6,764 nt of DNA. It comes from an uncultured Clostridia bacterium (GTDB taxonomy: Bacteria > Bacillota > Clostridia > Christensenellales > Aristaeellaceae). Positions 1 to 5,593 of the stretch are shown here, in pieces. The translations under genes and the position numbers were made by a program. The notes below the pieces were generated by a model, which saw nothing but the letters and a program-made list of their open reading frames with translations, did not search any database and was not told where the DNA came from. Positions within the stretch are counted from its first letter, which is position 1. Each line of letters opens with the position of its first letter. The stretch is from contig CAJFUU010000282.1 in the NCBI GenBank assembly GCA_904420265.1, positions 1 through 6,764 of the forward strand, in the 5' to 3' direction.

Positions 1-2
1 CT

Positions 3-638
3 TATCTGAGTCTGCTGGACGAAACCCCGGATTTGACGGCGGAACAGCGCGCCCGTTACACCGGCGTGGCGCTGGAAAAGGCTTACCGGCTGGAGCAGCT
101 TATTGGCGAGTTGTTTGAAATCGTGCGCTTTGACATGCAGGAAATCGTCCTGAACAAAAAGCGCATTCGCCTGCGCCTGATGCTGGAACAGCTTGCCGAC
201 GAATTCTATCCCCTGCTGTTGCCGCAGGGCAAGCGCATTTGCGTGACCTGCGACGATGCGTTGACCCTGACCGGCGACCCGGATAAGCTGGCGCGCGTGT
301 TTAACAACATCCTCAAAAACGCCGCCGCTTACAGTTACGAAAATACGCAAATCGACGTCTGTGCCCGCGCGGAGGACAACGCGGTCGCGCTCACCTTCGC
401 CAACCAGGGCGACCCCATCCCGGAGCGGGAACGGGAAGCCATTTTTGAAAAGTTTTACCGTCTGGACGCGGCGCGTTCCACGCGTTCGGGCGGCGCGGGG
501 CTGGGGCTGGCCATCGCCCGGGAAATTGTCGAGGCCCATGGCGGCGCCATCGGCGTGCAAAGCGGCGTGGAAGGCACGGTGTTTACCGTGCGCCTGCCGC
601 AGGAGCAGAGCGCTTTTCCCCCCGGCGGCGCATCCTAA
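3..638 (+). CDS. VanS-like sensor histidine kinase, C-terminal part (5' end outside window)
   Basis: Membrane two-component kinases of this type autophosphorylate a His and pass the phosphate to a response regulator. Only the C-terminal part is here. The frame is open from base 3 and reads YLSLLDE..., which in VanS-like kinases lies just after the H-box, so the phosphorylated His and the sensor/membrane part must lie upstream. After the rest of the dimerisation helices (LEQLIGELFEIVRF) the HATPase domain is complete: N-box FNNILKNA (about 300-323), a G1-type segment NQGDPIP (402-422) in place of the common DxGxG, the F-box IFEKFYRLD, and a G2 box GGAGLGLA (489-512) followed by EIVEAHGG. These variants are typical of the VanS subgroup. 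The gene ends at TAA 636-638, 18 bases before the VanZ-family start, so the two are probably cotranscribed. The ligand cannot be inferred, and no van resistance enzymes are visible. Confidence 0.93.
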   Translation, partial: YLSLLDETPDLTAEQRARYTGVALEKAYRLEQLIGELFEIVRFDMQEIVLNKKRIRLRLMLEQLADEFYPLLLPQGKRICVTCDDALTLTGDPDKLARVFNNILKNAAAYSYENTQIDVCARAEDNAVALTFANQGDPIPEREREAIFEKFYRLDAARSTRSGGAGLGLAIAREIVEAHGGAIGVQSGVEGTVFTVRLPQEQSAFPPGGAS

Positions 639-642
639 TCGT

Positions 643-647
643 GGAGG
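643..647 (+). promoter_or_regulatory. ribosome binding site for a TTG-initiated gene
   Basis: GGAGG lies 9 bases before TTG at 657. It decides the start of the VanZ-family gene: there is no suitable in-frame ATG near it, and the hydrophobic N-terminal segment begins directly after this TTG. Confidence 0.8.
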
Positions 648-656
648 TAATCCCAA

Positions 657-1154
657 TTGAATTCCAGGAAACTTACTTTGGGGCTGTTCGCATTTTATCT
701 GATTGTGCTGACATGGATCATCCTTTTCAAAATGCAGTTTTCTCTCCGCAATTTGCCGCATATTCAAAACGTCAACTGGATTCCCTTTGGAGAGCCGCTT
801 GTTGTAAACGGAAAAAGGGATGTGGGCGAGATTGTTCAAAATGCGGCGGCGTTTTTTCCCATGGGCATCTTCGTGCGCGCGCTTTGGCCGGGCAGGCCGC
901 TTGTAAAGCAGCTCCTCCCCGTCATCGGCGCAAGCCTTCTGTTCGAAGCCGCTCAATATGTTTTCGCCATCGGCGCAAGCGATATTACCGACGTTATTTC
1001 CAACGCATCGGGCGGGGCGCTTGGCATTGCGGCCGCCGCGCTTATTGCAAAAGTTTTCGGAAACCGATGGCTGAAGGCCGTCAATATCGTTTGCCTGACC
1101 GGCGCAATCGCGCTGTCGGCATTGATTGTGGTTCTGCTCGTATCCAACTTGTAG
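657..1154 (+). CDS. VanZ-family membrane protein
   Basis: A 165-residue membrane protein of the VanZ family (Pfam VanZ-like). Some members give low-level teicoplanin resistance, but the biochemical role of most is unknown. Family marks in order: an N-terminal membrane helix at about 6-26, NWIPF at 40-44, NAAAFFPMG at 62-70, E97xxQ100 in the third hydrophobic stretch, then D109xxD112 and the N116-x-x-G-G-A-L-G123 segment. Further hydrophobic stretches lie at about 85-105, 113-131 and 139-161. Length is normal for the family and the protein looks intact. Translation starts at TTG 657, supported by GGAGG at 643-647. Its position 18 bases after the VanS-like kinase suggests it is an output or partner of that two-component system. 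Whether it affects glycopeptide susceptibility cannot be told from sequence. Codons look somewhat more AT-rich than in the isomerase gene at the end of the window. Confidence 0.92.
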   Translation: MNSRKLTLGLFAFYLIVLTWIILFKMQFSLRNLPHIQNVNWIPFGEPLVVNGKRDVGEIVQNAAAFFPMGIFVRALWPGRPLVKQLLPVIGASLLFEAAQYVFAIGASDITDVISNASGGALGIAAAALIAKVFGNRWLKAVNIVCLTGAIALSALIVVLLVSNL

Positions 1155-1169
1155 GGTGGGAACCGGGGC

Positions 1170-1199
1170 GGCCATCCTGGCCGGCGGTTTGGCGAAACC
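1170..1199 (+). terminator. two adjacent small hairpins after the VanZ-family gene, weak terminator candidate
   Basis: Sixteen bases after the stop there are two adjacent hairpins: GGCCA-TCC-TGGCC (1170-1182) and GGTTT-GGCG-AAACC (1186-1199). Neither is followed by a T-run, so intrinsic termination is doubtful. They are reported because no better terminator for the kinase/VanZ operon was seen. Confidence 0.3.
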
Positions 1200-1856
1200 A
1201 TGGAATGGCAAGATGTTGCGCCTTCTGAAAGCTTATCGCGGGCCTGCGCGCCTTTGGCCGAGCCTTCTTCCGCCTCTGGAGACGCCTGGGCTCGCTTCTT
1301 ACCCCTTGGGCCGTTCGCCCGCAAATGGACAAACGAATTGGGATGTATTATCGCCTTTCATTCCGCGCTGCCGTGCCTGGCGGCGCGCTTTTCTGCCGTC
1401 GGCCGCAACATATTCCGGCGAAATATCTGCCGACATATGGCTGCCGCTGGCGCAGACGCGACTTTTCGCGCGCATCTTTCATGGCGGCAATATTGCCAAA
1501 CGCCTTTGTGCAGCACGTTGCGCAAATGCGCGCCGCCGCAGGGGTTCATGCCGCGACCGCCGTTTTTGCCTCAAAAGGCCTGCGGGGCGGCGCGGAAGGC
1601 GCAATATTTTCACCGGCCGCAACCGCCCGCTGCCTCACCGCTTTGCAAGGCGTTCTTCCCCGTCCGCCGCGACAAGTCGTGTTGCCCGGCAGGGAAATGC
1701 GTTGCGGAAGCACGTCCTTCCCCCCTGCGCCTTGGCGAGCCGACTGCCAAAGTTCTACGCTGAACTTCGCAGAGGCGTTCTTCCCCGCGCGCCATGGCAA
1801 ATCTGCAAGGAAAATACCGTGCAAACTTCCACCCCTTTCTTCGCGCGTTCGAGGCG

Positions 1857-2112
1857 TCCCCGCTCCCGCGATAGGCACGACCCGCTGCTGGTGGACGACG
1901 CCATCCGCAGAGCATCCTCGCGCACCCACAATGCTCACCGAAGAACATATCCGATACAAAAACAGAAGCGGCTCCGCCCGCGACAGGAATACGAACCCCT
2001 CTGGCTTTTCGCGAAAGGCCCGTCCTCGCGGTATTCGGCAAAAGATAAGCGGGGATGCAAATCTATCCGCCGGCGGCGCCCTCTCCCGCGATGTGCGGGG
2101 AAAGAATGCGCC
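1857..2112. repeat. direct repeat copy 1 (about 255 bp, period 336-337)
   Basis: First of two copies of an intergenic sequence. It begins TCCCCGCTCCCG and ends GGGGAAAGAATGCGCC. Hand alignment with copy 2 finds roughly 24 substitutions and one single-base indel over 256 bases, about 90% identity, and most of the substitutions outside one 12-base patch are transitions. Weaker similarity runs on for about 20 bases past the end. Internal structures kept in both copies are the near-palindrome GGCTTTTCGCGAAAGGCC (2003-2020, perfect core TTTCGCGAAA) and the hairpin CCCGC-GATGT-GCGGG (2085-2099). An 81-base spacer separates it from copy 2. Confidence 0.95.
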
Positions 2113-2193
2113 ATGCCACCTGCCCTCCCGGCCGAACCCGTGCGCCACGATAGATGCAGCGATCGGAAACGCATTTCGCAAGAAAGGCGGGCA

Positions 2194-2448
2194 TCCCCGC
2201 TCCCGTGATGGGCACGACTCGCTGCTGATGGACGGCGCCATCCGCAGGGCATCCTCACGCACCCGCGATAGGTAGCGAAGAACATATCCGATACAAAAAC
2301 GGAAGCGCTCCGCCCGCGACAGAAATACGAACCCCTCTGGCTTTTCGCGAAAGGCCCGCCCTCGCGGTGTTCGGCAAGAGATAAGCAGGTATGTACATCT
2401 ATCCGTCGGCGGCGCCCTCTCCCGCGATGTGCGGGGAAAGAATGCGCC
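2194..2448. repeat. direct repeat copy 2 (about 255 bp, period 336-337)
   Basis: Second copy of the same element in the same orientation. The offset is 337 bases up to GAAGAACATATCCG (1940 and 2277) and 336 after a one-base deletion in the AAGCG-CTCCGCCCG segment. The near-palindrome is at 2339-2356 and the CCCGC-GATGT-GCGGG hairpin at 2421-2435, both unchanged. One 12-base patch (copy 1 at about 1928-1939) is much more diverged than the rest. The differences do not look codon-constrained: in the open - strand frame crossing both copies, about seven of nine differences in the aligned 39 residues change the amino acid, so I do not treat the repeat as coding. Confidence 0.95.
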
Positions 2449-2621
2449 GCACCGCCTGCCCTTCCAGTCGGCCTCGCGCCCAAGATGTGAAGTTTCGCCG
2501 GTCGCGTCGCGCCCCTTCCCCTACCGGAGCTGCCGGTTTCAATTTCTTGCCTTTCCTTGCATGCGCGGCGCGTCCTTTTCAAATATATTACGTATGCACG
2601 CTTAATCTTTGCAGCATCTTA

Positions 2622-2640
2622 AGCACGGACGTGCTATACT
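2622..2640 (+). promoter_or_regulatory. extended -10 promoter with an overlapping palindrome, for the transporter
   Basis: TGC-TATACT at 2632-2640 matches an extended -10 box (TGnTATAAT type). No good -35 hexamer is seen at the normal distance, as is common for extended -10 promoters. The palindrome AGCACG-GA-CGTGCT occupies 2622-2635, inside the spacer and touching the -10, where a bound regulator would block RNA polymerase. Transcription would start near 2647, leaving a leader of about 108 bases before the ATG at 2755. The regulator is unknown. Confidence 0.5.
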
Positions 2641-2648
2641 GTAAGCCA

Positions 2649-2683
2649 GCAACGCAAACGCGCTTTGCAGGCGACCGCGTTGC
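2649..2683 (+). promoter_or_regulatory. hairpin at the start of the transporter leader
   Basis: GCAACGC (2649-2655) pairs perfectly with GCGTTGC (2677-2683) around a 21-base loop, right where the mRNA is predicted to begin. It could stabilise the 5' end. No known riboswitch core is recognised. Confidence 0.35.
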
Positions 2684-2754
2684 GCAATTCCCGGCGGCGC
2701 CATCAACCCTTGGGCCGCCCGGAAGAAACAAGCGACAAAATGGGAGGGACAATC

Positions 2755-4083
2755 ATGTCTACCATGTATTTGGCTCTGGGCATTTTTTTGCTGACGTATG
2801 CATTGATGCTCACCCTGCAAAAATACCGCCCAGTCATCGCGCTGACGAGCGCGGCGGTATTTGTTGCGCTGGGATTGTTCGGCGTATACGACTTTTCGCC
2901 CCTGGACGCGCTGGGCGCGGTGGACTACAATGTGCTGCTGATGATCGCGGGCACGATGGGGCTGGTAACGCTGTTTATCGACAGCCGCATGCCGGCCTAC
3001 CTGGCGGAGCAATTGATTGTACGCGTGCCCAACGTAAAGTGGGCGGTCACGGTGCTGGCGCTGTTCGCAGGCGTGGTCAGCGCCTTTGTGGACAACGTGG
3101 CCACGGTGCTGATGGTGGCGCCGGTGGGCCTGGCCATTTCCCGAAAGCTGAAAATTTCTCCCGTGCCGGTGTTGATCGCCATTGCCGTGTCTTCAAATCT
3201 GCAGGGCGCGGCCACGATGGTCGGCGATACCACCAGCATGCTGCTGGGCAGCTTTGCGGGCATGAACTTCCTGGACTTTTTCTGGATGCAGGGCCGTCCG
3301 GGCATCTTCTGGGGCGTGGAGCTGGGGGCGCTGGCGTCCATGGTGGCGCTGCTGGTGCTCTTCCGGCGGGATACGCAGAAAATTTCCGCCACTGTGGAGA
3401 CGAAGGTGACGGACTACGCCCCCTCCGCGCTGATGATTGGCACGGTGCTTTTGTTGATCGTCGCCTCGTTTTTGCCAGAGCCGCAAAACGCGACGCTTTT
3501 GGCGGTCTACAACCTGCGCAGCGGCCTGATTTGCGTGGTTTTGTGCCTGATCGGCATTGTGCGCGACTGCATCCGCCGTCGTTCGGGCGGCACGTTTTTG
3601 CGCGTCCTCAAGGATTTGGACCGCGACACGCTGCTTTTGCTGTTCGGCCTGTTCATCGTCATTGAAGGCATCCGCACGGCGGGCGTAATCGACGCGGCGG
3701 CAGACCTGTTCTACCGTATTTCCGGCGACAACCCCTTCCTTCTGTACACATTGATCGTCTTTGCCTCGGTGTTGCTCTCCGCATTTATCGACAACATTCC
3801 CTATGTGGCTACGATGCTGCCGGTGGTGCAGGGCATCGCGGCGCTGATGAACGGCGGCGCGGGCGTCGCGCCCTACGTTTTCTACTTCGGCCTTTTGACC
3901 GGCGCGACGTTGGGCGGCAACCTTACCCCCATCGGCGCCAGCGCGAACATCGCCGCGATTGGCATATTGCGCAAAAACGGCGAAACCGTGGGCCTGCGCG
4001 ACTTTTTGCGCATTGGCGTGCCGTTCACGCTCTCGGCCGTGCTGACGGGCTATGTCTACATCTGGCTGGTCTGGGGGATTTAG
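2755..4083 (+). CDS. ArsB/NhaD/SLC13-type permease (ion transporter superfamily)
   Basis: A polytopic inner-membrane transporter of 442 residues with about 11-12 hydrophobic segments, a normal length for this superfamily. The two inverted-repeat halves show the expected signature pairs. In the first half: FVDNVATVLMVAP with D113-N114, then SNLQGAATMVGDTTSM (147-162), the counterpart of the family's SN-GG-AT-GD motif. In the second half: FIDNIPYVATMLP with D346-N347, then GGNLTPIGASANI (387-399), the strongest family mark. Relatives include arsenite permease ArsB, Na+/H+ antiporter NhaD, the P protein and dicarboxylate carriers. The substrate cannot be assigned, and no arsenic or sodium genes lie nearby. 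The start is ATG 2755, with GGGAGGG ending 6 bases before it; a TTG at 2665 in the same frame lacks a ribosome binding site. The gene appears monocistronic, with its own promoter and a long gap afterwards. Confidence 0.9.
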   Translation: MSTMYLALGIFLLTYALMLTLQKYRPVIALTSAAVFVALGLFGVYDFSPLDALGAVDYNVLLMIAGTMGLVTLFIDSRMPAYLAEQLIVRVPNVKWAVTVLALFAGVVSAFVDNVATVLMVAPVGLAISRKLKISPVPVLIAIAVSSNLQGAATMVGDTTSMLLGSFAGMNFLDFFWMQGRPGIFWGVELGALASMVALLVLFRRDTQKISATVETKVTDYAPSALMIGTVLLLIVASFLPEPQNATLLAVYNLRSGLICVVLCLIGIVRDCIRRRSGGTFLRVLKDLDRDTLLLLFGLFIVIEGIRTAGVIDAAADLFYRISGDNPFLLYTLIVFASVLLSAFIDNIPYVATMLPVVQGIAALMNGGAGVAPYVFYFGLLTGATLGGNLTPIGASANIAAIGILRKNGETVGLRDFLRIGVPFTLSAVLTGYVYIWLVWGI

Positions 4084-4096
4084 GATATAGAGCGAT

Positions 4097-4114
4097 TGTG
4101 CGTTCCGGCGCACA
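4097..4114 (+). terminator. short hairpin after the transporter gene, weak terminator candidate
   Basis: TGTGCG (4097-4102) and CGCACA (4109-4114) form a 6-bp stem 13 bases after the stop. A second small inverted repeat, AGAAA/TTTCT (4114-4129), follows. There is no T-run, so the terminator function is weakly supported. Confidence 0.3.
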
Positions 4115-4398
4115 GAAATGACCGTTTCTATGGAAACCGCCGCTCGAATTCTCCGTGAGAAAGGCTTCGCAGAATTTCTGCAAGCGCGGCCAGTATCGTA
4201 AACAGCATCTCAAAAACGGCGCTTCCCGCGCAGGAAAGGGCGGCGGTTTCACAATCTGGCAGTTCTTCCTGGAAAAGCGTATTTGCAAATTGGGGCTTTG
4301 AAACCGTCTTTTCAAGCGTTGAATTTAGGCGACGGAAACCTGTGTTTTCCGCAGGGGGCCGGCGGCCGGAAGGCGTTTCCCCGCGCACGCGGATTTGC

Positions 4399-4437
4399 GC
4401 CGCCCCATGACCGCCGCTTTCCGAAGCAATGGGCGGC
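4399..4437. other. nested stem-loop of unknown role
   Basis: An outer stem of GCCGCCC-C-AT against AT-GGGCGGC (one bulged C) encloses an inner GCTT-TCCG-AAGC tetraloop hairpin (4416-4427). There is no T-run on either side. It could be part of the 3' end of the transporter transcript. Confidence 0.35.
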
Positions 4438-4478
4438 CCCTATCCGTTGAAACAGGCAGAAAACTCTCTGCAAATATT

Positions 4479-4512
4479 CACAGGGACGGTTCCCGGAAGA
4501 ACCGTCCCTGTG
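4479..4512 (-). terminator. perfect 14-bp-stem palindrome at the end of the E2-like gene; REP-like
   Basis: CACAGGGACGGTTC (4479-4492) and its exact reverse complement (4499-4512) flank the loop CCGGAA. The structure starts 9 bases beyond the stop codon of the - strand gene ending at 4522, where a terminator or mRNA-end hairpin would sit. The tail on that strand is AATATTTG, only modestly T-rich, so Rho-independent termination is plausible but not classic. From memory, palindromes built on GGGACGGTTC recur between genes in many Bacillota, some associated with RAYT (Y1-type) transposases. That makes a repeat-family origin as likely as a purpose-made terminator. No transposase is present in the window. 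Confidence 0.65.
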
Positions 4513-4521
4513 TTCTATCGC

Positions 4522-5370
4522 TCACTCCTCGGCCTCTTCGAGCGTTTCCAGCGCCTTGGGGTTGAGCATATACTTCAAAAGCGTGCGCATGCCCGCCGCG
4601 TAATCCGCGCCGCCGCAGACGCGCTCATCGGTCACCGCGCCAATGGGAATCATCAACTGGCGCACGGCCTTGCCCTCCTTGTTGGCAATCACCTGCCGCT
4701 CCGGCCGGCCCAGTGAAAGGAACAGCGAGCAGGTGCCAAAGTTGTAGAGGTGATGGTAAATCGAGGGCAGGTTAATGGACATCATATTGGTGACAAACAG
4801 CGAACAGTGGAAGGGCGAAACCTCAATGATCTTCGAAGGCATCAGCCCAAAGCGGTCCAACAGCTTGATAAAGCTCACCAGCAGCCAGGGGATCAGGGGG
4901 ATTTTCAAAAAGCGGCGCGCGAAGGCGATGGTGCCGTTTTTGTTCTTGGCCTGGCGGGCGATACGGATTTGCTCGTTGAGTTTGCGGGCCACTTCCTGGA
5001 TGGTGTCTGTGGGCTTGAGGTGCAGCTTGATGGCGGCCTCGTCGAAGCGGCCCATGTTCGTCTCGCGCAGCACCATGTAAGAAATGCTGATGTCCTTGTG
5101 CGCGTAAAGGTGCTTGCCCACCACGAAGCGGTTCAGCTCCGGATGCTTGCCCACGGCGCGCACATAGGCGGCGATGAGGATGGTCATAAAGCTGATGGGT
5201 TCCTCCGCGTCGCGGTGCTCGCGGATATAGTCCGCCATCGGCTTGTATTCCACAGGGTAGGTCACGAAGTTCTGCGCGTCGTTGCGCGTAGTCATGATAA
5301 ACGGCGTAAACTGCACGATCGGGTCCACATATTCCGGAATGGGGTGGCCGTCGGGACGGTAGCCGAACAT
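4522..5370 (-). CDS. stand-alone 2-oxoacid dehydrogenase E2 / CAT-fold acyltransferase-like protein with an altered catalytic motif
   Basis: A 282-residue soluble protein resembling the catalytic domain of dihydrolipoamide acyltransferases (E2; Pfam 2-oxoacid_dh), which shares the chloramphenicol acetyltransferase fold. Visible marks: an N-terminal region with FMTILIAAYVRAVGKHPELNRFV, matching the E2 segment ending in hPxlN; a later strand CSLFVTNMMSINLPSIYHHLYNFGTCSLFLSLG, the counterpart of the ...ISNLG...P... segment; and TDERVCGGAD near the C terminus (D248 to D256), aligned with the E2 motif DHRxxDGAD. The catalytic His of that motif is Glu249 here and the following Asp is Gly253. No lipoyl or E1/E3-binding domain is present, and no E1 or E3 gene is nearby, so membership in a classical dehydrogenase complex is unlikely. 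It may be a divergent acyltransferase or a non-catalytic relative. The start is ATG 5370, supported by AGAGGAG 5 bases upstream. Confidence 0.85.
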   Translation of the reverse strand: MFGYRPDGHPIPEYVDPIVQFTPFIMTTRNDAQNFVTYPVEYKPMADYIREHRDAEEPISFMTILIAAYVRAVGKHPELNRFVVGKHLYAHKDISISYMVLRETNMGRFDEAAIKLHLKPTDTIQEVARKLNEQIRIARQAKNKNGTIAFARRFLKIPLIPWLLVSFIKLLDRFGLMPSKIIEVSPFHCSLFVTNMMSINLPSIYHHLYNFGTCSLFLSLGRPERQVIANKEGKAVRQLMIPIGAVTDERVCGGADYAAGMRTLLKYMLNPKALETLEEAEE

Positions 5371-5402
5371 AGCATCTCCTCTTTTGCACTTTAATACATA
5401 CT

Positions 5403-5432
5403 ATTATTACCACATTTTCGCCATGATTACAA
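5403..5432 (-). promoter_or_regulatory. promoter for the E2-like gene
   Basis: Read on the - strand, TTGTAA (5432-5427, -35) and AATAAT (5408-5403, -10) are separated by 18 bases. These match 4 of 6 and 5 of 6 consensus positions. The ATG at 5370 lies about 33 bases downstream of the -10, with AGAGGAG (5382-5376) between them. Confidence 0.6.
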
Positions 5433-5443
5433 GCCCCTCACGG

Positions 5444-5458
5444 CTAACTTGACGTTAG
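5444..5458. promoter_or_regulatory. inverted repeat between divergent promoters, possible operator
   Basis: CTAAC-TTGAC-GTTAG is a perfect 5-bp inverted repeat with a 5-base spacer. It lies 11 bases upstream of the -35 of the E2-like gene and about 58 bases upstream of the -35 of the isomerase gene, so one regulator could act on both. It is short enough to occur by chance. Confidence 0.3.
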
Positions 5459-5516
5459 AAAATCGCCCGCGGCCCGCGCGGCGAATAATCCTGCCCTTTT
5501 TTCGCAAAATTGCTTC

Positions 5517-5545
5517 TTGACAGCCGCCGTGGAAAATATGATAAT
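5517..5545 (+). promoter_or_regulatory. strong sigma-A-type promoter for the isomerase gene
   Basis: A perfect TTGACA (5517-5522), a 17-base spacer and GATAAT (5540-5545, 5 of 6 matches) in an AT-rich stretch. The predicted start of transcription is near 5552, giving a leader of about 40 bases. This is the best promoter in the window and suggests substantial expression. Confidence 0.8.
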
Positions 5546-5593
5546 ATATAGGAAACGGGTCCATTCTATCACGAACGCATGGAGGAGATACGC

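Larger units (their letters stand above)
1155..2620. other. long gene-poor region with intergenic repeats
   Basis: This stretch of nearly 1.5 kb holds no gene I can support. Open frames exist on both strands, but they overlap each other, are rich in Arg, Pro and Ala, have no convincing ribosome binding site and resemble no family I recognise. That is what chance frames look like in GC-rich DNA. Positive content: two direct repeats of about 255 bp in the second half (listed separately), and a short motif GGCGTTCTTCCCCG present at both 1649-1662 and 1774-1787. No transposase, tRNA or rRNA was recognised. The last 50 bases or so become AT-rich and lead into the promoter of the transporter. It may be a decayed locus or an accumulation of non-coding repeat elements; the sequence alone does not decide. 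Confidence 0.65.
4084..4478. other. intergenic region without a recognisable gene
   Basis: About 395 bases between two convergent genes. A GTG-started frame of 86 codons on the - strand (4388 to 4128) is open, but it has no clear ribosome binding site and no recognisable domain, so it is not called. The region contains the small hairpins after the transporter and a nested hairpin at 4399-4437. Otherwise nothing functional was seen. Confidence 0.55.

Noticed and set aside
641..1228. Alternative + strand frame overlapping the VanZ-family gene
   Set aside because: The VanZ motifs (NWIPF, ExxQ, DxxD, NxxGG) are all in the frame starting at 657. The other frame is Arg/Cys-rich nonsense.
1126..2208. 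360-codon open frame on the + strand
   Set aside because: It starts inside the VanZ-family gene, is very rich in Arg, Pro and Ala, has no ribosome binding site or recognisable domain, and runs into the first repeat copy.
1546..2262. 238-codon open frame on the - strand
   Set aside because: It overlaps other open frames across the repeats, has low-complexity composition and no family resemblance.
2085..2435. CRISPR-like hairpin repeat (CCCGC-GATGT-GCGGG with GGGGAAAG)
   Set aside because: There are only two copies, 336 bases apart, embedded in a longer repeat. There is no array of regular short spacers and no cas gene.
1935..2582. 215-codon open frame on the - strand that crosses both repeat copies
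   Set aside because: The repeated part shows mostly amino-acid-changing differences, and the single-base indel puts the rest out of frame between copies, so there is no sign of coding constraint.
4128..4388. 86-codon GTG-started frame on the - strand
   Set aside because: It has no clear ribosome binding site, no recognisable domain and overlaps another open frame. It is left uncalled, though a small unknown protein cannot be excluded.
4750..5394. 214-codon open frame antisense to the E2-like gene
   Set aside because: It is a shadow of the recognised - strand gene, which has family motifs, a ribosome binding site and a promoter.
5464..5502. GC-rich hairpin (5464-5483) followed by a six-T run (5497-5502) as a terminator
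   Set aside because: The T-run begins 13 bases after the stem, and no + strand gene ends upstream that would need it.
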